Positions 20,346 through 33,274 of a stretch of DNA of 64,000 nucleotides are shown one piece after another. The notes beneath the pieces were generated by a model that saw only the letters and a program-made list of their open reading frames with translations, did no database searches and was not told the origin of the DNA. The stretch comes from Plumapathes pennacea. Its lineage: Eukaryota; Cnidaria; Anthozoa; Antipatharia; Myriopathidae. The position numbers and the translations under genes are program-made. How positions within the stretch are numbered: the first letter of the stretch is position 1; each line of letters begins with the position of its first letter. The stretch covers positions 9,064,848 through 9,128,847 of the forward strand of contig OZ038468.1 in NCBI GenBank assembly GCA_964036295.1, read 5' to 3'.

Positions 20346-23300
20346 ATGTGGCGTGCTCTTAAAACTGGTTACAAACATTTTCCAAGAGGTAGGGAAGGAT
20401 ATAGGACCATTTGGAGAAAAAAAAAAATTTTTGGAAAATTTTTTCCCAAAGGGGACCACTGCAGTTTTTGACACTTCCCTTTGGACAGCTCCGAGGACAA
20501 ATTTTTTTTCCAAAGTCTTTCTTTTATACCCTAGTCATGTGGCGTGCTCTTAAAACTGGTTACGGACATTTTCCAAGAGGTAGGGAAGAATATAGGACCA
20601 TATGGAGAAAAAAAAAATTTTTTTGGAAAATTTTTTCCCAAAGGGGACCACTGCAGCTTTTGGCACTTCCCTTTGGACAGCACCGAGGAGAAATTTTTTT
20701 TCCAAAGTCTTTCTTTTATACCCTAGTCATGTGGCGTGCTCTTAAAAGTGGTTACGGACATTTTCCAAGAGGTAGGGAAGGATATAGGACCATTTGGAGA
20801 AAAAAAAATTTTTTGGAAAATGTTTTCCCAAAGGGGACCACTGCAGCTTTTGGCACTTCCCTTTGGACAGCACCGAGGACAAATTTTTTTTCCAAAGTCT
20901 TTCTTTTATACCCTAGTCATGTGGCGTGCTCTTAAAAGTGGTTATGGATATTTTCCAAGAGATAGGGAAGGATATAGGACCATTTGGAGGAAAACAAATA
21001 TTTCGAAAATTTTTTCGCAAAGCCTCCAAAACTGAGGATGCGTCAGAAGGGGACCACTGCAGCTTTTGGCACTTCCCTTTGGACAGCACCGAGGACAAAT
21101 TTTTTTTCCAAAGTCTTTCTTTTACACCCAAGTCATGTGGCGTGCTCTTAAAAATGGTTATGGATATTTTCCAAGAGGTAGGGAAGGATAAAGGACCATT
21201 TGGAGAAAAAAAAAATTTTTGGAAAATTTTTTCCCAAAGTCTCCAAAACCGAGGATGTGTCGAAAGGGGACCACTGAAGCTTTTGGCACTTCCCTTTGGA
21301 CAACACCGAGGACAAATTTTTTTTCCAAAGTCTTTCTTTTATAACCTAGGCATGTGGCGTGCTCTTAAAAGTGGTTACAGACATTTTCCAAGAGGTAGGG
21401 AAGGATATAGGATCATTTGGAGAAAAAAAAAAATTTTTGGAAAACTTTTTCCCAAAGGGGACCACTGCAGCTTTTGACACTTCCCTTTGGACAGCTCCGA
21501 AGACAAATTTTTTTTCCAAAGTCTTTCATTTATACCCTAGTCATGTGGCGTGCTCTTAAAAGTGGTTACGGACATTTTCCAAGAGGTAGGGAAGAATATA
21601 GGACCATTTGGAGAAAAAGAAAATTTTTTTGGAAAATTTTTTCCCAAAGGGGACCACTGCAGCTTTTGGCACTTCCCTTTGGACAGCACCGAGGAGAAAT
21701 TTTTTTTCCAAAGTCTTTCTTTTATACCCTAGTCATGTGGCGTGCTCTTAAAAGTGGTTACGGACATTTTCCAAGAGGTAGGGAAGGATATAGGACCATT
21801 TGGAGAAAAAAAAAATTTTTGGAAAATTTTTTCCCAAAGGGGACCACTGCAGCTTTTGGCACTTCCCTTTGGACAGCACCCAGGACAAGTTTTTTTTCCA
21901 AAGTCTTTCTTTTATACCCTAGTCATGTGGCGTGCTCTTAAAAGTGGTTACGGACATTTTCCAAGAGGTAGGGAAGGATATAGGACCATTTGGAGAAAAA
22001 AAAATTTTTTGGAAAATTTTTTCCCAAAGGGGACCACTGCAGCTTTTGGCACTTTTCTTTGGTCAGCACCGAGGACAAATTTTTTTTCCAAAGTCTTTCT
22101 TTTATACCCTAGTCATGTGGCGTGCTCTTGAAAGTGGTTATGGATATTTTCCAAGAGGTAGGGAAGGATATAGGACCATTTGGAGAAAAAAAAATTTTTG
22201 GAAAATTTTTTCCCAAAGCCTCCAAAACCGAGGATGCGTCCAAAGGGGACCACTGCAGCTTTTGGCACTTCCCTTTGCACAGCACCGAGGACAAATTTTT
22301 TTTCCAAAGTCTTTCTTTTACACCCAAGTCATGTGGCGTGCTCTTAAAAGTGGTTATGGATATTTCCCAAGAGGTAGGGAAGGATAAAGGACCATTTGGA
22401 GAAAAAAAAATTTTTGGAAAATTTTTTCCCAAAGTCTCCAAAACCGAGGATGTGTCCAAAGGGGACCACTGCAGCTTTTGACACTTCCCTTTGGACAGCA
22501 CCGAGGACAAATTTTTTTTCCAAAGTCTTTCTTTCATACCCTAGTCATGTGGCGTGCTCTTAAAAGTGGTTACGGACATTTTCCAAGAGGTAGGGAAGGA
22601 TATAGGACCATTTGGAGAAAAAAAATTTTTTGGAAAATGTTTTCCCAAAGGGGACCACTGCAGCTTTTGGCACTTCCCTTTGGACAGCACCGAGGACAAA
22701 TTTTTTTTCCAAAGTCTTTCTTTTATACCCTAGTCATGTGGCGTGCTCTTAAAAGTGGTTATGGATATTTTCCAAGAGGTAGGGAAGGATATAGGACCAT
22801 TTGGAGGAAAACAAATATTTCGAAAATTTTTTCGCAAAGCCTCCAAAACCGAGGATGCGTCCAAAGGGGACCACTGCAGCTTTTGGCACTTCCCTTTGGA
22901 CAGCACCGAGGACAAATTTTTTTTCCAAAGTCTTTTTTTTACACCCACGTCATGTGGCGTGCTCTTAAAAGTGGTTATGGATATTTTCCAAGAAGTAGGG
23001 AAGGATAAAGGACCATTTGGAGAAAAAAAAAATTTTTGGAAAATTTTTTCCCAAAGTCTCCAAAACCGAGGATGTGTCGAAAGGGGACCACTGAAGCTTT
23101 TGGCACTTCCCTTTGGACAACACCGAGGACAAATTTTTTTTCCAAAGTCTTTCTTTTATAACCTAGGCATGTGGCGTGCTCTTAAAACTGGTTACAGACA
23201 TTTTCCAAGAAGTAGGGAAGGATATAGGACCATTTGGAGAAAAAAAAATTTTTTGGAAAATTTTTTCCCAAAGGGGACCACTGCAGCTTTTGACACTTCC

Positions 23301-23358
23301 CTTTGGACAGCTCCGAGGACAAATTTTTTTTCCAAAGTCTTTCTTTTATACCCTAGTC
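20346..23358 (+). repeat. HOR copy 8, incomplete, runs into the rearranged zone
   Basis: The order is a, b, c, d, e, f, b, k, l, m, n, g, d, e, f-like. It repeats copy 6 at an offset of 6,730 as far as about 22.9 kb. The end differs: TCTTTTTTTTACACCCACGTC near 22935, CCAAGAAGTAGGG at 22992 and 23207, and no d'-h-i-j-e'' completion. The last monomer leads directly into the 91-bp duplicated monomer. Confidence 0.82.
21735..22546 (+). repeat. k-l-m-n module, copy 2
   Basis: Equivalent to 15005-15816 at an offset of 6,730, with the same private GGTCAGCACC (about 22071). I noticed CTTTCATACC near 22531 as a difference. Confidence 0.85.
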
Positions 23359-23463
23359 ATGTGGCGTGCTCTTAAAAGTGGTTATGGATATTTTCCAAGA
23401 GGTAGGGAAGGATAAAGGACCATTTCGAGAAAAAGAAAATTTTTGGAAAATTTTTTCCCAAAG

Positions 23464-23645
23464 TCTCCAAAACCAAGGAGGTGTCGAAAGGGGACCACTG
23501 CAGCTTTTCACACTTCCCTTTGGACAGCACCGAGGACAAATTTTTTTTCCAAAGTCTCCAAAATCGAGGATGCGTCCAAAGGGGACCACCGCAGCTTTTG
23601 GCACTTCCCTTTGGACAGCACCGAGGACAAATTTTTTTTCCAAAG
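23464..23645 (+). repeat. 91-bp internal tandem duplication in a 308-bp monomer
   Basis: Two 91-bp units, 23464-23554 and 23555-23645, each run from TCTCCAAAA to the T8 tract and CCAAAG. The second begins where a normal monomer would continue TCTTTCTTTTAT. The shared TTTTCCAAAGTCT at both positions explains the join by misalignment between the two T-tract/CCAAAGTCT sites of one monomer. The inserted copy carries ACCACCGCAGC instead of ACCACTGCAGC and AAAATCGAGG. Confidence 0.9.
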
Positions 23646-23666
23646 TCTTTCTTTTATACCCTAGTC

Positions 23667-25380
23667 ATGTGGCGTGCTCTTAAAAGTGGTTACGGACATT
23701 TTCCAAGAGGTAGGGAAGGGTATAGGACCATTTGGAGAAAAAAAATTTTTTTGGAAAATTTTTTCCCAAAGGAGACCACTGCAGCTTTTCGCACTTCCCT
23801 TTGGACAGCACCGAGATCAAATTTTTTTTCCAAAGTCTTTCTTTTATACCCTAGTCATGTGGCGTGCTCTTAAAAGTGGTTACGGACATTTTCCAAGAGG
23901 TAGGGAAGGATATAGGACCATTTGGAGAAAAAAAAAAATTTTGGAAAATTTTTTCCCAAAGGTGACCACTGCAGCTTTTGGCACTTTCCTTTGGACAGCA
24001 CCGAGGACAAATTTTTTTTCCAAAGTCTTTCTTTTATACCCTAGTCATGTGGCGTGCTCTTAAAAGTGGTTATGGATATTTTCCAAGAGGTAGGGAAGGA
24101 TATAGGATCAATTGGAGAAAAAAAAAATTTTTTGGAAAATTTTTTCCCAAAGGGGACCACTGCAGCTTTTGGCACTTCCCTTTGGACAGCACCGAGATCA
24201 AATTTTTTTTCCAAAGTCTTTCTTTTATACCCTAGTCATGTGGCGTGCTCTTGAAAGTGGTTATGGACATTTTCCAAGAAGTAGGGAAGGATATAGAACC
24301 ATTTGGAGGAAAAAAAAATTTTTGGAAAATTTTTTCCCAAAGGGGACCACTGCAGCTTTTGGCACTTCCCTTTGGACAGCACCCAGGACAAGTTTTCTTT
24401 CCAAAGTCTTTCTTTTATACCCTAGTCATGTGGCGTGCTCTTAAAAGTGGTTACGGACATTTTCCAAGAGGTAGGGAAGGATATAGGACCATTTGGAGAA
24501 AAAAAAAAATTTTTGGAAAATTTTTTCCCAAAGGTGACCACTGCAGCTTTTGGCACTTTCCTTTGGACAGCACCGAGGACAAATTTTTTTTCCAAAGTTT
24601 TTCTTTTATACCCTAGTCATGTGGCGTGCTCTCAAAAGTGGTTATGGATATTTTCCAAGAGGTAGGGAAGGATATAGGACCATTTGGAGAAAAAGAAAAT
24701 TTTTTTTGAAAATTTTTTCCCAAAGGGGACCACTGCAGCTTTTCGCACTTTCCTTTGGACAGCACCGAGATCAAAATTTTTTTCCAAAGTCTTTCTTTTA
24801 TACCCTAGTCATGTGGCGTGCTCTTAAAAGTGGTTACGGACATTTTCCAAGAGGTAGGGAAGGATATAGGACCATTTGGAGAAAAAAAATTTTTTTGGAA
24901 AATTTTTTCCCAAAGGTGACCACTGCAGCTTTTGGCACTTTCCTTTGGACAGCACCGAGGACAAATTTTTTTTCCAAAGTCTTTCTTTTATACCCTAGTC
25001 ATGTGGCGTGCTCTTAAAAGTGGTTATGGATATTTTCCAAGAGGTAGGGAAGGATATAGGACCATTTGGAGAAAAAAAAAATTTTTTGGAAAATTTTTTC
25101 CGAAAGGGTACCACTGCAGCTTTTGGCACTTCCCTTTGGACAGCACCGAGATCAAATTTTTTTCCAAAGTCTTTCTTTTATACCCTAGTCATGTGGCGTG
25201 CTCTTAAAAGTGGTTACGGACATTTTCCAAGAGCTAGGGAAGGATATAGGACCATTTGGAGAAAAAAAAAATTTTTGGAAAATTTTTTCCCAAACGGGAA
25301 CAATGCAGCTTTTGGCACTTCCCTTAGGACAGCACCCAGGACAAGTTTTTTTTCCAAAGTCTTTCTTTTATACCCTAGTC
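23667..25380 (+). repeat. Run of nine consecutive short monomers
   Basis: Anchor spacings are 190, 190, 191, 190, 191, 192, 190, 190 and 190 with no long monomer, unlike the HOR. Many units carry CACCGAGATCAAA instead of CACCGAGGACAAA, CACTTTCCTTTGG, and GGTGACCACTG. Some carry CACCCAGGACAAGTTT (k-like). I see no fixed multi-monomer period. It looks like locally amplified monomers rather than part of the 13-mer. Confidence 0.85.
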
Positions 25381-27204
25381 ATGTGGCGTGCTCTTAAAAG
25401 TGGTTATGGATATTTTCCAAGAGGTAGGGAAGGATATAGGACCATTTGGAGAAAAAAAAATTTTTGGAAAATTTTTTTCCCAAAGCCTCCAAAACCGAGG
25501 ATGCGTCCAAAGGGGACCACTGCAGCTTTTGGCACTTCCCTTTGCACAGCACGGAGGACAATTGTTTTTTTCCAAAGTCTTTCTTTTACACCCAAGTCAT
25601 GTGGCGTGCTCTTAAAAGTGGTTATGGATATTTTCCAAGAGGTAGGGAAGGATAAAGGACCATTTGGAGAAAAAAAAAATTTTTGTAAAATTTTTTCCCA
25701 AAGTCTCCAAAACCGAGGATGTGTCCAAAGGGGACCACTGCAGCTTTTGACACTTCCCTTTGGACAGCACCGAGGACAAATTTTTTTTCCAAAGTCTTTC
25801 TTTTATACCCTAGTCATGTGGCGTGCTCTTAAAAGTGGTTACGGACATTTTACAAGAGGTAGGGAAGGATATAGGACCATTTGGAGAAAAAAAAAATTTT
25901 TTGGAAAATTTTTTCCCAAAGGGGACCACTGCAGCTTTTGGCACTTCCCTTTGGACAGCACCGAGGACAAATTTTTTTTCCAAAGTCTTTCTTTTACACC
26001 CAAGTCATGTGGCGTGCTCTTAAAAGTGGTTATGGATATTTTCCAAGAGGTAGGGAAGGATAAAGGACCATTTCGAGAAAAAGAAAATTTTTGGAAAATT
26101 TTTTCCCAAAGTCTCCCAAACCGAGGAGGTGTCGAAAGGGGACCACTGAAGCTTTTGGCACTTCCCTTTGGACAACACCGAGGACAAATTTTTTTTCCAA
26201 AGTCTTTCTTTTATAACCTAGGCATGTGGCGTGCTCTTAAAACTGGTTACAGACATTTTCCAAGAGGTAGGGAAGGATATAGGACCATTTGGAGAAAAAA
26301 AAAATTTTTGGAAAATTTTTTCCCAAAGGGGACCACTGCAGCTTTTGGCACTTCCCTTTGGACAGCACCGAGATCAAATTTTTTTTCCAAAGTCTTTCTT
26401 TTATACCCTAGTCATGTGGCGTGCTCTTGAAAGTGGTTATGGACATTTTCCAAGAGGTAGGGAAGAATATAGGACCATTTGGAGAAAAAAAAAATTTTTT
26501 TGGAAAATTTTTTCCCAAAGGGGACCACTGCAGCTTTTGGCACTTCCCTTTGGACAGCACCCAGGACAAGTTTTTTTTCCAAAGTCTTTCTTTTATACCC
26601 TAGTCATGTGGCGTGCTCTTAAAAGTGGTTACGGACATTTTCCAAGAGATAGGGAAGGATATAGGACCATTTGGAGAAAAAAAAAATTTTTTGGAAAATT
26701 TTTTCCCAAAGGGGACCACTGCAGCTTTTGGCACTTTCCTTTGGACAGCACCGAGGACAAATTTTTTTTCCAAAGTCTTTCTTTTACACCCAAGTCATGT
26801 GGCGTGCTCTTAAAAGTGGTTATGGATATTTTCCAAGAGGTAGGGAAGGATAAAGGACCATTTCGAGAAAAAGAAAATTTTTGGAAAATTTTTTCCCAAA
26901 GTCTCCAAAACCGAGGATGTGTCGAAAGGGGACCACTGAAGCTTTTGGCACTTCCCTTTGGACAACACCGAGGACAAATTTTTTTTCCAAAGTCTTTCTT
27001 TTATACCCTAGTCATGTGGCGTGCTCTTAAAAGTGGTTACGGACATTTTCCAAGAGGTAGGGAAGGATATAGGACCATTTGGAGAAAAAAAAAATGTTTT
27101 GGAAAATTTTTTCCCAAAGGGGACCACTGCAGCTTTTGGCACTTCCCTTTGGACAGCACCGAGGACAAATTTTTTTTCCAAAGTCTTTCTTTTACACCCA
27201 AGTC
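25381..27204 (+). repeat. Mixed block of long and short monomers
   Basis: Spacings are 218, 217, 191, 217, 190, 192, 191, 217 and 191. Order and markers do not match the 13-mer. An e-type monomer with GAGAAAAAGAAAATTT (rather than a pure A-run) follows PstI-type short monomers repeatedly. The monomer at 25381 is unusual, with GCACGGAGGACAATTG and T7 instead of CACCGAGGACAAA. The one at 25191 has several private changes, including CCCAAACGGGAACAATG and CCCTTAGGACAG. Confidence 0.8.
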
Positions 27205-27309
27205 ATGTGGCGTGCTCTTAAAAGTGGTTATGGATATTTTCCAAGAGGTAGGGAAGGATAAAGGACCATTTCGAGAAAAAGAAAATTTTTGGAAAATTTT
27301 TTCCCAGAG

Positions 27310-27491
27310 TCTCCAAAACCGAGGAGGTGTCGAAAGGGGACCACTGCAGCTTTTGACACTTCCCTTTTGACAGCACCGAGGACAAATTTTTTTTCCAAAG
27401 TCTCCAAAATCGAGGATGCGTCCAAAGGGGACCACCGCAGCTTTTGGCACTTCCCTTTGGACAGCACCGAGGACAAATTTTTTTTCCAAAG
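27310..27491 (+). repeat. 91-bp internal tandem duplication, second locus
   Basis: Units 27310-27400 and 27401-27491 lie in another 308-bp monomer (27205-27512). The join and the ACCACCGCAGC marker are the same as at 23464-23645. The first unit has CCCTTTTGACAGCACC, shared with the third locus near 36346. The monomers following it (27513 to about 28.7 kb) match those following the third locus at offset 8,980. Confidence 0.9.
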
Positions 27492-27512
27492 TCTTTCTTT
27501 TATACCCTAGTC

Positions 27513-29663
27513 ATGTGGCGTGCTCTTAAAAGTGGTTACGGACATTTTCCAAGAGGTAGGGAAGGATATAGGACCATTTGGAGAAAAAAAATTTTTTGGA
27601 AAATTTTTTCCCAAAGGGGACCACTGCAGCTTTTGGCACTTTCCTTTCGACAGCACCGAGGACAAATTTTTTTTCCAAAGTCTTTCTTTTATACCCTAGT
27701 CATGTGGCGTGCTCTTAAAAGTGGTTATGGATATTTTCCAAGAGGTAGGGAAGGATATAGGATCATTTGGAGAAAAAAAAAATTTTTTGGAAAATTTTTT
27801 CCCAAAGGGGACCACTGCAGCTTTTGGCACTTCCCTTTGGACAGCACCGAGATCAAATTTTTTTTCCAAAGTCTTTCTTTTATACCCTAGTCATGTGGCG
27901 TGCTCTTGAAAGTGGTTATGGACATTTTCCAAGAGGTAGGGAAGGATATAGGACCATTTGGAGGAGAAAAAAAATTTTTTTGAAAATTTTTTCCCAAAGG
28001 GGACCACTGCAGCTTTTGGCACTTCCCTTTGGACAGCACCGAGATCAAATTTTTTTTCCAAAGTCTTTCTTTTATACCCTAGTCATGTGGCGTGCTCTTA
28101 AAAGTGGTTACGGACATTTTCCAAGAGGTAGGGAAGGATATAGGACCATTTGGAGGAAAAAAAAATTTTTGGAAAATTTTTTCCCAAAGGGGACCACTGC
28201 AGCTTTTGGCACTTCCCTTTGGACAGCACCCAGGACAAGTTTTTTTTCCAAAGTCTTTCTTTTATACCCTAGTCATGTGGCGTGCTCTTAAAAGTGGTTA
28301 CGGACATTTTCCAAGAGGTAGGGAAGGATATAGGACCATTTGGAGAAAAAAAAAATTTTTTGGAAAATTTTTTCCCAAAGGGGACCACTGCAGCTTTTGG
28401 CACTTTCCTTTGGACAGCACCGAGGACAAATTTTTTTTCCAAAGTCTTTCTTTTACACCCAAGTCATGTGGCGTGCTCTTAAAAGTGGTTATGGATATTT
28501 TCCAAGAGGTAGGGAAGGATAAAGGACCATTTCGAGAAAAAGAAAATTTTTGGAAAATTTTTTCCCAAAGTCTCCAAAACCGAGGATGTGTCGAAAGGGG
28601 ACCACTGAAGCTTTTGGCACTTCCCTTTGGACAACACCGAGGACAAATTTTTTTTCCAAAGTCTTTCTTTTATACCCTAGTCATGTGGCGTGCTCTTAAA
28701 AGTGGTTACGGACATTTTCCAAGAGGTAGGGAAGGATATAGGACCATTTGGAGAAAAAAAAAATTTTTTGGAAAATTTTTTCCCAAAGGGGACCACTGCA
28801 GCTTTTGACACTTCCCTTTGGACAGCACCGAGGACAAATTTTTTTTCCAAAGTCTTTCTTTTATACCCTAGTCATGTGGCGTGCTCTTAAAAGTGGTTAC
28901 GGACATTTTCCAAGAGGTAGGGAAGGATATAGGACCATTTCGAGAAAAAAAAAAATTTTTTTGTAAATTTTTTCCCAAAGGGGACCACTGCAGCTTTTGG
29001 CACTTCCCTTTGGACAGCACCGAGATCAAATTTTTTTTCCAAAGTCTTTCTTTTATACCCTAGTCATGTGGCGTGCTCTTAAAAGTGGTTACGGACATTT
29101 TCCAAGAGGTAGGGAAGGATATAGGACCATTTGGAGGAAAAAAAAATTTTTGGAAAATTTTTTCCCAAAGGGGACCACTGCAGCTTTTGGCACTTCCCTT
29201 TGGACAGCACCCAGGACAAATTTTTTTTCCAAAGTCTTTCTTTTATACCCTAGTCATGTGGCGTGCTCTTAAAAGTGGTTACGGACAATTTCCAAGAGGT
29301 AGGGAAGGATATAGGACCATTTGGAGAAAAAAAAATTTTTTTGGAAAATTTTTTCCCAAAGGGGACCACTGCAGCTTTTGGCACTTTCCTTTGGACAGCA
29401 CCGAGGACAAATTTTTTTTCCAAAGTCTTTCTTTTACACCCAATTCATGTGGCGTGCTCTCAAAAGTGGTTATGGATAGTTTCCAAGAGGTAGGGAAGGA
29501 TAAAGGACCATTTCGAGAAAAAGAAAATTTTTGGAAAATTTTTTCCCAAAGTCTCCAAAACCGAGGATGTGTCCAAAGGGGACCACTGAAGCTTTTGGCA
29601 CTTCCCTTTGGACAACACCGAAGACAAATTTTTTTTCCAAAGTCTTTCTTTTATACCCTAGTC
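27513..29663 (+). repeat. Short-rich block with repeated short-e-short motif
   Basis: Spacings are 189, 191, 192, 190, 191, 217, 191, 192, 190, 191 and 217. The stretch 27513 to about 28.7 kb corresponds to 36493 to about 37.7 kb at offset 8,980-8,981, so it belongs to the same module as the 91-bp duplication. CACCGAGATCAAA and CACCCAGGACAAGTTT monomers dominate. The monomer at 28874 has GTAAATTTTTTCC, one of the few broken core arms. Confidence 0.8.
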
Positions 29664-31483
29664 ATGTGGCGTGCTCTTGAAAGTGGTTATGGATATTTTC
29701 CAAGAGGTAGGGAAGGATATAGGACCATTTGGAGAAAAAGAAATTTTTGGAAAATTTTTTTCCCAAAGCCTCCAAAACCGAGGATGCATCCAAAGGGGAC
29801 CAGTGCAGCTTTTGGCACTTCCCTTTGCACAGCACCGAGGACAAATTTTTTTTCCAAAGTCTTTCTTTTACACCCAAGTCATGTGGCGTGCTCTTAAAAG
29901 TGGTTATGGATATTTTCCAAGAGGTAGGGAAGGATAAAGGACCATTTCGAGAAAAAAAAAATTTTTGGAAAATTTTTTCCCAAAGTCTCCAAAACCGAGG
30001 ATGTGTCCAAAGGGGACCACTGCAGCTTTTGACACTTCTCTTTGGACAGCACCGAGGACAAATTTTTTTTCCAAAGTCTTTCTTTTATACCCTAGTCATG
30101 TGGCGTGCTCTTAAAAGTGGTTACGGACATTTTCCAAGAGGTAGGGAAGGATATAGGACCATTTGGAGAAAAAAAAAATTTTTTGGAAAATTTTTTCCCA
30201 AAGGGGACCACTGCAGCTTTTGGCACTTCCCTTTGGACAGCACCGAAGACAAATTTTTTTTCCAAAGTCTTTCTTTTACACCCAAGTCATGTGGCGTGCT
30301 CTTAAAAGTGGTTATGGATATTTTCCAAGAGGTAGGGAAGGATAAAGGACCATTTCGAGAAAAAAAAAATTTTTGGAAAATTTTTTCCCAAAGTCTCCAA
30401 AACCGAGGATGTGTCGAAAGGGGACCACTGAAGCTTTTGGCACTTCCCTTTGGACAACACCGAGGACAAATTTTTTTTCCAAAATCTTTCTTTTATAACC
30501 TAGGCATGTGGCGTGCTCTTAAAACTGGATATAGACATTTTCCAAGAGGTAGGGAAGGATATAGGACCATTTGGAGAAAAAAAAAATTTTTGGAAAATTT
30601 TTTCCCAAAGGGGGCCACTGCAGCTTTTGACACTTCCCTTTGGACAGCACCGAGGACAAATTTTTTTTCCAAAGTCTTTCTTTTATACCCTAGTCATGTG
30701 GCGTGCTCTTGAAAGTGGTTATGGATATTTTCCAAGAGGTAGGGAAGGATATAGGACCATTTGGAGAAAAAAAAATTTTTGGAAAATTTTTTCCCAAAGC
30801 CTCCAAAACCGAGGATGCGTCCAAAGGGGACCACTGCAGCTTATGGCACTTCCCTTTGCACAGCTCCGAGGACAATTTTTTTTTCCAAAGTCTTTCTTTT
30901 ATACCCTAGTCATGTGGCGTGCTCTTAAAACTGGTTACAGACATTTTCCAAGAGGTAGGGAAGGATATAGGATCATTTGGAGAAAAAAAAAATTTTCGGA
31001 AAACTTTTTCCCAAAGGGGACCACTGCAGCTTTTGACACTTCCCTTTGGACAGCTCCGAGGACAAATTTTTTTTCCAAAGTCTTTCTTTTATACCCTAGT
31101 CATGTGGCGTGCTCTTAAAAGTGGTTACGGACATTTTCCAAGAGGTAGGGAAGAATATAGGACCATTTGGAGAAAAAAAAAATTTTTTTGGAAAATTTTT
31201 TTCCAAAGGGGACCACTGCAGCTTTTGGCACTTCCCTTTGGACAGCACCGAGGAGAAATTTTTTTTCCAAAGTCTTTCTTTTATACCCTAGTCATGTGGC
31301 GTGCTCTTAAAAGTGGTTACGGACATTTTCCAAGAGGTAGGGAAGGATATAGGACCATTTGAAGAAAAAAAAAATTTTTGGAAAATTTTTTCCCAAAGGG
31401 GACCACTGCAGCTTTTGGCACTTCCCTTTGGACAGCACCCAGGACAAGTTTTTTTTCCAAAGTCTTTCTTTTATACCCTAGTC

Positions 31484-31863
31484 ATGTGGCGTGCTCTTAA
31501 AAGTGGTTACGGACATTTTCCAAGAGGTAGGGAAGGATATAGGACCATTTGGAGAAAAAAAAATTTTTTGGAAAATTTTTTCCCAAAGGGGACCACTGCA
31601 GCTTTTGGCACTTCCCTTTGCACAGCACCGAGGACAAATTTTTTTTCCAAAGTCTTTCTTTTACACCCAAGTCATGTGGCGTGCTCTTAAAAGTGGTTAT
31701 GGATATTTCCCAAGAGGTAGGGAAGGATATAGGAGCATTTGGAGAAAAAAAAATTTTTTGGAAAATTTTTTCCCAAAGGGGACCACTGCAGCTTTTGGCA
31801 CTTCCCTTTGCACAGCACCGAGGACAAATTTTTTTTCCAAAGTCTTTCTTTTACACCCAAGTC
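31484..31863 (+). repeat. Two adjacent near-identical 190-bp monomers
   Basis: Monomers at 31484-31673 and 31674-31863 are nearly the same from the core onward: A9-T6 core, CCTTTGCACAGCACC and the ACACCCAAG end. They differ mainly at GGTTACGGACATTTTCC versus GGTTATGGATATTTCCC and at AGGAGCATTTGG. This is the clearest single-monomer tandem duplication in the window. Confidence 0.82.
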
Positions 31864-33274
31864 ATGTGGCGTGCTCTTAAAAGTGGTTATGGATATTTCC
31901 CAAGAGGTAGGGAAGGATAAAGGACCATTTGGAGAAAAAAAAAATTTTTGGAAAATTTTTTCCCAAAGTCTCCAAAACCGAGGATGTGTCCAAAGGGGAC
32001 CACTGCAGCTTTTGACACTTCCCTTTGGACAGCACCGAGGACAAATTTTTTTTCCAAAGTCTTTCTTTTATACCCTAGTCATGTGGCGTGCTCTTAAAAG
32101 TGGTTACGGACATTTTCCAAGAGGTAGGGAAGGATATAGGACCATTTGGAGAAAAAAAATTTTTTGGAAAATGTTTTCCCAAAGGGGACCACTGCAGCTT
32201 TTGGCACTTCCCTTTGGACAGCACCGAGGACAAATTTTTTTTCCAAAGTCTTTCTTTTATACCCTAGTCATGTGGCGTGCTCTTAAAAGTGGTTATGGAT
32301 ATTTTCCAAGAGGTAGGGAAGGATATAGGACCATTTGGAGGAAAACAAATATTTCGAAAACTTTTTCGCAAAGCCTCCAAAACCGAGGATGCGTCCAAAG
32401 GGGACCACTGCAGCTTTTGGCACTTCCCTTTGGACAGCACCGACGACAAATTTTTTTTCCAAAGTCTTTCTTTTACACCCAAGTCATGTGGCGTGCTCTT
32501 GAAAGTGGTTATGGATATTTCCAAGAGGTAGGGAATTATAAAGGACCATATTCGAGAAAAAAAAAATTTTTGGAAAATTTTTTCCCAAAGCCTCCAAAAC
32601 CGAGGATGTGTCGAAAGGGGACAACTGAAGCTTTTGGCACTTCCCTTTGGACAACACCGAGGACAAATTTTTTTTCCAAAATCTTTCTTTTATAACCTAG
32701 GCATGTGGCGTGCTCTTAAAACTGGTTACAGACATTTTCCAAGAGGTAGGGAAGGATATAGGACCATTTGGAGAAAAAAAAAAATTTTTGGAAAATTTTT
32801 TCCCAAAGGGGACCACTGCAGCTTTTGGCACTTCCCTTTGGACAGCACCGAGGACTAATTTTTTTTCCAAAGTCTTTCTTTTATACCCTAGTTATGTGGC
32901 GTGCTCTCAAAAGTGGTTACGGACATTTTCCAAGAGGTAGGGAAGAATGTAGGACCATTTCGAGAAAAAAAAAATTTTTTTGGAAAAATTTTTCCCAAAG
33001 GGGACCACTGCAGCTTTTGGCACTTCCCTTTGGACAGCACCGAGGACAAATTTTTTTTCCAAAGTCTTTCTTTTATACCCTAGTCATGTGGCGTGCTCTT
33101 AAAAGTGGTTACGGACATTTTCCAAGAGGTAGGGAAGGATATAGGACCATTTGGAGAAAAAAAAAATTTTTGGAAAATTTTTTCCCAAAGGGGACCACTG
33201 CAGCTTTTGGCACTTCCCTTTGGACAGCACCGAGGACAAATTTTTTTCCAAAGTCTTTCTTTTATACCCTAGTC

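Noticed and set aside
25198..26430. Long + strand open frames (up to 417 codons) rich in FFPKSFFYTLVMWRALKSGYG-like repeats
   Set aside because: They are translations of the satellite itself. They change frame at monomer boundaries (190, 191 and 217 are not multiples of 3), start at arbitrary GTG/ATG inside monomers, and match no family I know. No promoter, splice signal or codon bias supports them.
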